Assembly: GCA_013823635.1 (NCBI GenBank)
Contig: PNML01000006.1
Location: forward strand, 1-64,000
Source of the DNA: Polaromonas sp.
Lineage (GTDB): Bacteria; Pseudomonadota; Gammaproteobacteria; Burkholderiales; Burkholderiaceae_C
Length of the DNA stretch: 64,000 bases
Direction of reading: 5' to 3'
Under the pieces are notes generated by a model. That model did no database searches, was not told the origin of the DNA, and was given only the letters and a program-made list of their open reading frames with translations. Both the position numbers and the translations under genes were made by a program. Below, piece after piece: positions 59,478 through 64,000 of this stretch (positions are counted from its first letter, which is position 1; each line of letters opens with the position of its first letter).

Positions 59478-62051
59478 TCAGGCCAGCAGGCTGCGGTTGT
59501 CGCGGTCGGCGTGGCTGAAGTGGCGCTGGCTCAGTGCGTCCGACAGGGCCATGGCCGAGGTTTCGCACAGCGTGAGCAGTTCGCGCAGGGGGGTGTGCTG
59601 GCCGTCTGTACCCGCCTGGCTCAGGCTGGCCAGGTCCCAGCCGCTGGGGTCGGGCAGGCTGGCAAACAGGGTGGCGGCAAATTCGGGATCACCTTGCTCC
59701 AGTTTGCGCAGGCGCGAGCGCAGGGTGTCCAGCACCCAGGCCAGGGAGCGCGGGTTGTCGCGGTTGAGCAGCAGCAGGTCCAGCAGGGCCACCACGTCGC
59801 GGCGCTGCTGGTACTGCGCGTGGAAGGTGATGGTGCTGTCAAACAGCGCCAGCAAGGCCTCGAAACCGTTGGCATCGAGCACGCTGCCCGCCTCGAAGGC
59901 CTGACGCATGGCCGCCGACAGGGTGGTCAGCCGCTCAATGTGCCGCCCCAGGCTGAGCAGGCGCCAGCCGTTGTCGCGCACCATGCGGTCGGTTTGTGCG
60001 CCGGTGATGCCCGCCAGCGATTCGCTGGCGGCTTCCAGGGCGTTCAGCGCCTCCTGCGCGGCCGATTCGGTGTGCGCGCCCAGCGAGGCGCACTGCTCCA
60101 GAAACTCGTTTTCGGCCCGCTCGATCAGGTTGCGCTGCTCCTGCGACAGGCGTTCGCGCACGTTGGCCGAGGCCAGGCGCAGGGCGCGCAGGTTGAAGCC
60201 CACACTGAACGCCCCTTCGGCATCGCCCAGTGCGGCCACCAGCGCCCGCTCGAACACCCGTTGCGCCTGGGGGGTGGCGCCGCTGGGCACTTCGCCCAGC
60301 ACCAGGGAGTGGGCGTGGGCGAGGCGCACCATCCAGTCCTGCAGGGCGCGACCGGTTTGTTCTTCGCTGTGCAGGTTGCGCAACACGATCTGGGCCAGCC
60401 GGACGGTGTTTTCCGCGCGCTCGGTGTAGCGGCCCAGCCAGAACAGGTTTTCGGCGGCGCGGCTGGTCACGGGGCGCTTGTTCAGGGCCAGGCTGAGCGT
60501 GCTGGGGGCGCTGCGCAGCAAGCTGGTCGTGTCCACCTGGCCATGGGTCAGCACCCAGCAGTCGGCGCTGCTGCCGCCGGTTTGCATGGACGCCATCAGT
60601 TCACCCCGTGGGGCCAGGCGCACCAGGCCACCCGGCAGTACCCGCCACGACTGGGGGCCATCGGCCAGCACATAGACCCGCAGCATGGCCGAGCGGGGGG
60701 CGATGTGGTCCCCCGCCCAGGTGGGTGTTTGTGCCAGGGGCAGGTAGGCCTGCATGGTGTAGTCCTCGGGGCGCTGCACCACCCGGCCCATCAGGCGCTC
60801 CAGCGCCTCGGGCGACAGGCGTTGCCCCATTTGGGTGAACACCTCCGAGCCGGGGTAGGTGGGCTTGACCACGCTGTGCTTGAGCTGGGGCAACACCCGC
60901 TGCATGGCCGCCTGTTCGCCGCACCACCAGGTGGCCAGCGCGGGCAGCAGCAGTTCCTCGCCCAGCAGGTCGCGGGCAATGGCGGGCAAAAAGCCCAGCA
61001 GCGCACTGGACTCCAGCGGGGCCGAACCAGGGGCGTTGGCCAGCAGCACATTGCCCGCCCGCATGACCTGCAACAGCCCGGGAATGCCCAGGGCCGAGTC
61101 GCTGCGCAGTTCCAGGGGGTCCAGCCACTCATCGTCCAGGCGTTTGATGAGGGCGTCCACCGGCTCCAGTCCGGTCAGCGTTTTGAGGTACAGGCGCTGG
61201 TCGCGCACGGTCAGGTCGTTGCCTTCGACCAGCGTCAGGCCCAGGTAGCGGGCCAGGTAGGCGTGCTCAAAATAGGTTTCGTTGTACGGACCGGGGGTGA
61301 GCAGGGCGATGCGGGCCTCGGGTCCGTTGGGTGCCATGCTGCGGATGCCGTTGACCAGGGCCATGTAGCTGGCCGCCAGCCGCTGCACCTTCAGCCCGGC
61401 AAACGCCTTGGGAAACTGACGGGCGATGGCGATGCGGTTTTCCAGCAGGTAGCCCAGTCCGGAGGGCGCCTGGGTGCGTTGTGACACCACGCGCCAGGTG
61501 CCATCCGGGCCCCGGGCCAGGTCAAATGCGGCGATGTTGAGCCAGGTGTTGCCCAGTGGCTGCACACCGTGCATGGCGCGCAGGTAGCCGGGGTGACCCT
61601 GCACCAGGGCCGCGGGCAGCAGGGCGCGCTTGAGCAGGTCGCGCGGGCCATAGATGTCGGCCAGGATGAGGTTGAGCAGGCGGGTGCGTTGCAGCACCCC
61701 GGCCTCGATCTCGGCCCAGCACTCGGGGGTGACGATGGTGGGCAACAGGTCCAGCGACCAGGGGCGCTGGGTGCCGTGGGCGGCATCGGCGTAGACGTTG
61801 TAGGTGACGCCGTTGTCGCGGATCTGGCGCGCCAGGCTCTGGGCGCGGCGGTTGAGTTCGCCCATGCCGTCCAGGCCGACGTGCTGGAAGAACTGTGCCC
61901 ACTGTGGGCGCAGCGTGTCGCCGCCGGGCTCGCGCAGCTCGTCGAGGTGGCCGGGCGTGGCCGCTTGTGCCCACTCGCGGGCCAGCGCCACCGGGTCGGG
62001 TGGGCTGGCCGGGGGGTCTCTGGGGGAGGAGGGCAAGGAAAGTTCGCTCAC
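59478..62051 (-). CDS. Circularly permuted ATP-grasp + alpha-E domain fusion
   Basis: GVTYNVYADAAHGTQRPWSLDLLPTIVTPECWAEIEAGVLQRTRLLNLILADIYGP; C-terminal alpha-E LFWLGRYTERAENTVRLAQIVL. Confidence 0.92.
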   Translation of the reverse strand: MSELSLPSSPRDPPASPPDPVALAREWAQAATPGHLDELREPGGDTLRPQWAQFFQHVGLDGMGELNRRAQSLARQIRDNGVTYNVYADAAHGTQRPWSLDLLPTIVTPECWAEIEAGVLQRTRLLNLILADIYGPRDLLKRALLPAALVQGHPGYLRAMHGVQPLGNTWLNIAAFDLARGPDGTWRVVSQRTQAPSGLGYLLENRIAIARQFPKAFAGLKVQRLAASYMALVNGIRSMAPNGPEARIALLTPGPYNETYFEHAYLARYLGLTLVEGNDLTVRDQRLYLKTLTGLEPVDALIKRLDDEWLDPLELRSDSALGIPGLLQVMRAGNVLLANAPGSAPLESSALLGFLPAIARDLLGEELLLPALATWWCGEQAAMQRVLPQLKHSVVKPTYPGSEVFTQMGQRLSPEALERLMGRVVQRPEDYTMQAYLPLAQTPTWAGDHIAPRSAMLRVYVLADGPQSWRVLPGGLVRLAPRGELMASMQTGGSSADCWVLTHGQVDTTSLLRSAPSTLSLALNKRPVTSRAAENLFWLGRYTERAENTVRLAQIVLRNLHSEEQTGRALQDWMVRLAHAHSLVLGEVPSGATPQAQRVFERALVAALGDAEGAFSVGFNLRALRLASANVRERLSQEQRNLIERAENEFLEQCASLGAHTESAAQEALNALEAASESLAGITGAQTDRMVRDNGWRLLSLGRHIERLTTLSAAMRQAFEAGSVLDANGFEALLALFDSTITFHAQYQQRRDVVALLDLLLLNRDNPRSLAWVLDTLRSRLRKLEQGDPEFAATLFASLPDPSGWDLASLSQAGTDGQHTPLRELLTLCETSAMALSDALSQRHFSHADRDNRSLLA

Positions 62052-62108
62052 GCTTTTGAGTATGCAGGCAAGTGGCGGGCTCAGGGATAACCCGGGGTCC
62101 GCCTGGTC

Positions 62109-63995
62109 TCAGCGCCGCAAATCCAGCGTGAAGGGGAATTCCGGGTTGACCACCGCGGCGCCCACCGTCATGTGCCCGGGGGTGTGGCCCATCTGGAAGA
62201 AGCGCGACAGGCGGCGGCTCTCGGCCTCGTAGGAGTTGACGGGGAAGGTGTCGTAGTTGCGCCCGCCGGGATGGACCACGTGGTACTGACAGCCTCCCAA
62301 CGACCGGTTGGACCAGGTGTCCACCACGTCAAACGTGAGGGGGCCGTGTGTGCCAATGCTGGGGTGCAGGGCGGAAGGCGGGTTCCACGCCTTGTAGCGC
62401 ACACCGGCCACGTACTGGCCTGCCACACCGGTGGGCTGCAGGGGCAGGGCCAGGCCGTTGCAGGTGATGACGTAGCGGCTGTGGTTGTAGCCGCTGACGT
62501 GCACCTCCATGCGCTCCAGCGACGAGTCGACGTACCGCACCGTGGCCCCGCTGGCCCCTTCCTCGCCCATGACGTGCCAGGGCTCCAGGGCATTGCGCAA
62601 GGTCAGCTCGATGCCGCGTGCGGCCACCTGGCCGACCATGGGGAAGCGGAACTCGAAGTGCGGCTCGAACCAGGCCATGTCGAAGGCAAAGCCGGCCGCG
62701 CGCAAATCGGCCAGCACGTCCTCGAAGTCCATGCGGATGAAGGTGGGCAGCAGGAAGCGGTCGTGCAGTTCGGTGCCCCAGCGGCTGAGCTTGCCGCGCC
62801 AGGGGTTTTCCCAAAACTTGGCCACCAGCGCACGCAGCAGCAGCTGCTGCGCAATGCTCATGCGGGCGTGCGGCGGCATCTCGAAGGCGCGCAGTTCCAG
62901 CAAGCCCAAACGGCCGGTGCTGCTGTCGGGCGAATACAGCTTGTCGATGCAGAACTCGCTGCGGTGGGTATTGCCCGTCACGTCCACCAGGATGTTGCGC
63001 AGCGTGCGGTCCACCAGCCAAGGGGGCATTTCGGCGCCGAAGGTGGCGCGGTTGCGGTCGATCTGGTTGAGGGCAATTTCCAGCTCATACAGCTGGTCGT
63101 TGCGCGCCTCGTCCACGCGGGGCGCCTGGCTGGTGGGACCGATGAAGAGGCCGCTGAACAGGTAGCTGAGTGCCGGGTGGTTGTGCCAGTAGGCCACCAG
63201 GCTGCCCAGCAGCTCGGGGCGGCGCAGGAAGGGGCTGTCGGTGGGCGTGGCGCCGCCCATCACAAAGTGGTTGCCCCCGCCGGTGCCGGTGTGGCGGCCA
63301 TCGGTCATGAACTTCTCGGCACACAGGCGGGTCTGGTGCGCGGCTTCGTACAAAAACTCGGTGTGTGCCACCAGCTCGCCCCAGTTGTGCGCGGGGTGGA
63401 TGTTGACTTCGATGACGCCGGGGTCGGGCGTGACCTGCAGCATTTTCAGGCGTGGGTCGCGCGGTGGGGGGTAGCCCTCCAGCACCACTTTGACGCCCAG
63501 TTTTTCGGCGGTGGCCTCGATGGCGGCCAGCAGGTCCAGGTAGTCCTCCAGGTGCGCCAGTGGCGGCATGAACACGTAAAGGTGGCTGTGTTGGCCGCCG
63601 TGCTCGGTCTCGGCCTTGGGGCCGTTGGCCCGGTGCGGATCGCGCGCTTCCACGCACAGGGCCGTGCGGCTGAGCCACGCGGCCGATTCGCCCCGCTGCG
63701 GGTAGCGGCCGTTGGCCGGTTGCGGTGGCGGTGCCACATTGCCCTGCCCGTTGGGTCCGTAGGCGCTGGCCGGGGGGGCCTGCGTGGGGTCTGCGGGCAC
63801 ATAGGCGCTGCCTTGCAGGGAAACGGTGCCACCCTCGGCAAAGCCCCCACCCACCTGGTGCGGTGCGTACTGGTGTTTCAGCGCCGTGCCCTCGGGCAGG
63901 GCATCGCGCGGGGTGCTGGGGTCTTGCTCGATGTGGTAGGGGTAGTCGGACGTGGACACCCAGGGCAGCGAGTCCAGCGGCAGCCGGTAGCCCAT
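62109..63995 (-). CDS. Transglutaminase/DUF2126 protein, C-terminal part (5' end beyond window)
   Basis: GNHFVMGGATPTDSPFLRRPELLGSLVAYWHNHPALSYLFSGLFIGPTSQAPRVDEAR; ORF start at the edge is probably internal. Confidence 0.88.
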   Translation of the reverse strand: MGYRLPLDSLPWVSTSDYPYHIEQDPSTPRDALPEGTALKHQYAPHQVGGGFAEGGTVSLQGSAYVPADPTQAPPASAYGPNGQGNVAPPPQPANGRYPQRGESAAWLSRTALCVEARDPHRANGPKAETEHGGQHSHLYVFMPPLAHLEDYLDLLAAIEATAEKLGVKVVLEGYPPPRDPRLKMLQVTPDPGVIEVNIHPAHNWGELVAHTEFLYEAAHQTRLCAEKFMTDGRHTGTGGGNHFVMGGATPTDSPFLRRPELLGSLVAYWHNHPALSYLFSGLFIGPTSQAPRVDEARNDQLYELEIALNQIDRNRATFGAEMPPWLVDRTLRNILVDVTGNTHRSEFCIDKLYSPDSSTGRLGLLELRAFEMPPHARMSIAQQLLLRALVAKFWENPWRGKLSRWGTELHDRFLLPTFIRMDFEDVLADLRAAGFAFDMAWFEPHFEFRFPMVGQVAARGIELTLRNALEPWHVMGEEGASGATVRYVDSSLERMEVHVSGYNHSRYVITCNGLALPLQPTGVAGQYVAGVRYKAWNPPSALHPSIGTHGPLTFDVVDTWSNRSLGGCQYHVVHPGGRNYDTFPVNSYEAESRRLSRFFQMGHTPGHMTVGAAVVNPEFPFTLDLRR

Positions 63996-64000
63996 GGGCG

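Noticed and set aside
58710-61484. 924-aa plus-strand ORF
   Set aside because: Antisense to the transglutaminase and CP-ATP-grasp genes with biased, non-protein-like composition

Overview
High-GC chromosomal window that looks like a Burkholderiales/Comamonadaceae chromosome (inferred from gene content and order; not verified). Left to right it contains: flagellar genes (fliD, fliC, an flhD without flhC); SRP RNA divergent from dnaX; ybaB and recR; a solute-binding protein; mltD, gloB, a methyltransferase and rnhA; an RND efflux pair; an F390-synthetase-like gene; YidB/DUF533-type genes; moeA-mobA-moaA; an arsenic operon (arsI-like, arsR, LMWP-type arsC, acr3, Grx-type arsC); an ankyrin/MBL pair; a Type IIG-like RM fusion; VapBC/PIN modules and a BLUF photoreceptor; a homoprotocatechuate (hpa) catabolic cluster interrupted by a TA+HNH islet; a Bug-SBP/DapA-like/GntR/KGSADH cluster; a chromate operon (SOD-rhodanese, chrA, chrB); a CDF transporter; a thiolase/thioesterase cluster; and a transglutaminase / circularly permuted ATP-grasp-alpha-E cluster running off the right edge. 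Most notable observations: (1) a divergent ankyrin-MBL unit that appears duplicated, with the chromate operon lying inside the second copy and only an 81%-identical (39/48 nt) MBL 3' tail left; (2) a family of about seven dispersed 50-65 bp repeats (core AGCGCTT-N~17-20-CAGCTAT), two of which are read in frame inside dnaX and an RND adaptor; (3) an A9 slippage site in dnaX with stops in both alternate frames; (4) a PIN-toxin/antitoxin/McrA-like HNH islet inside the hpa operon with a three-copy TGTCATACA operator. All calls are by eye from sequence and family knowledge; no searches were run.
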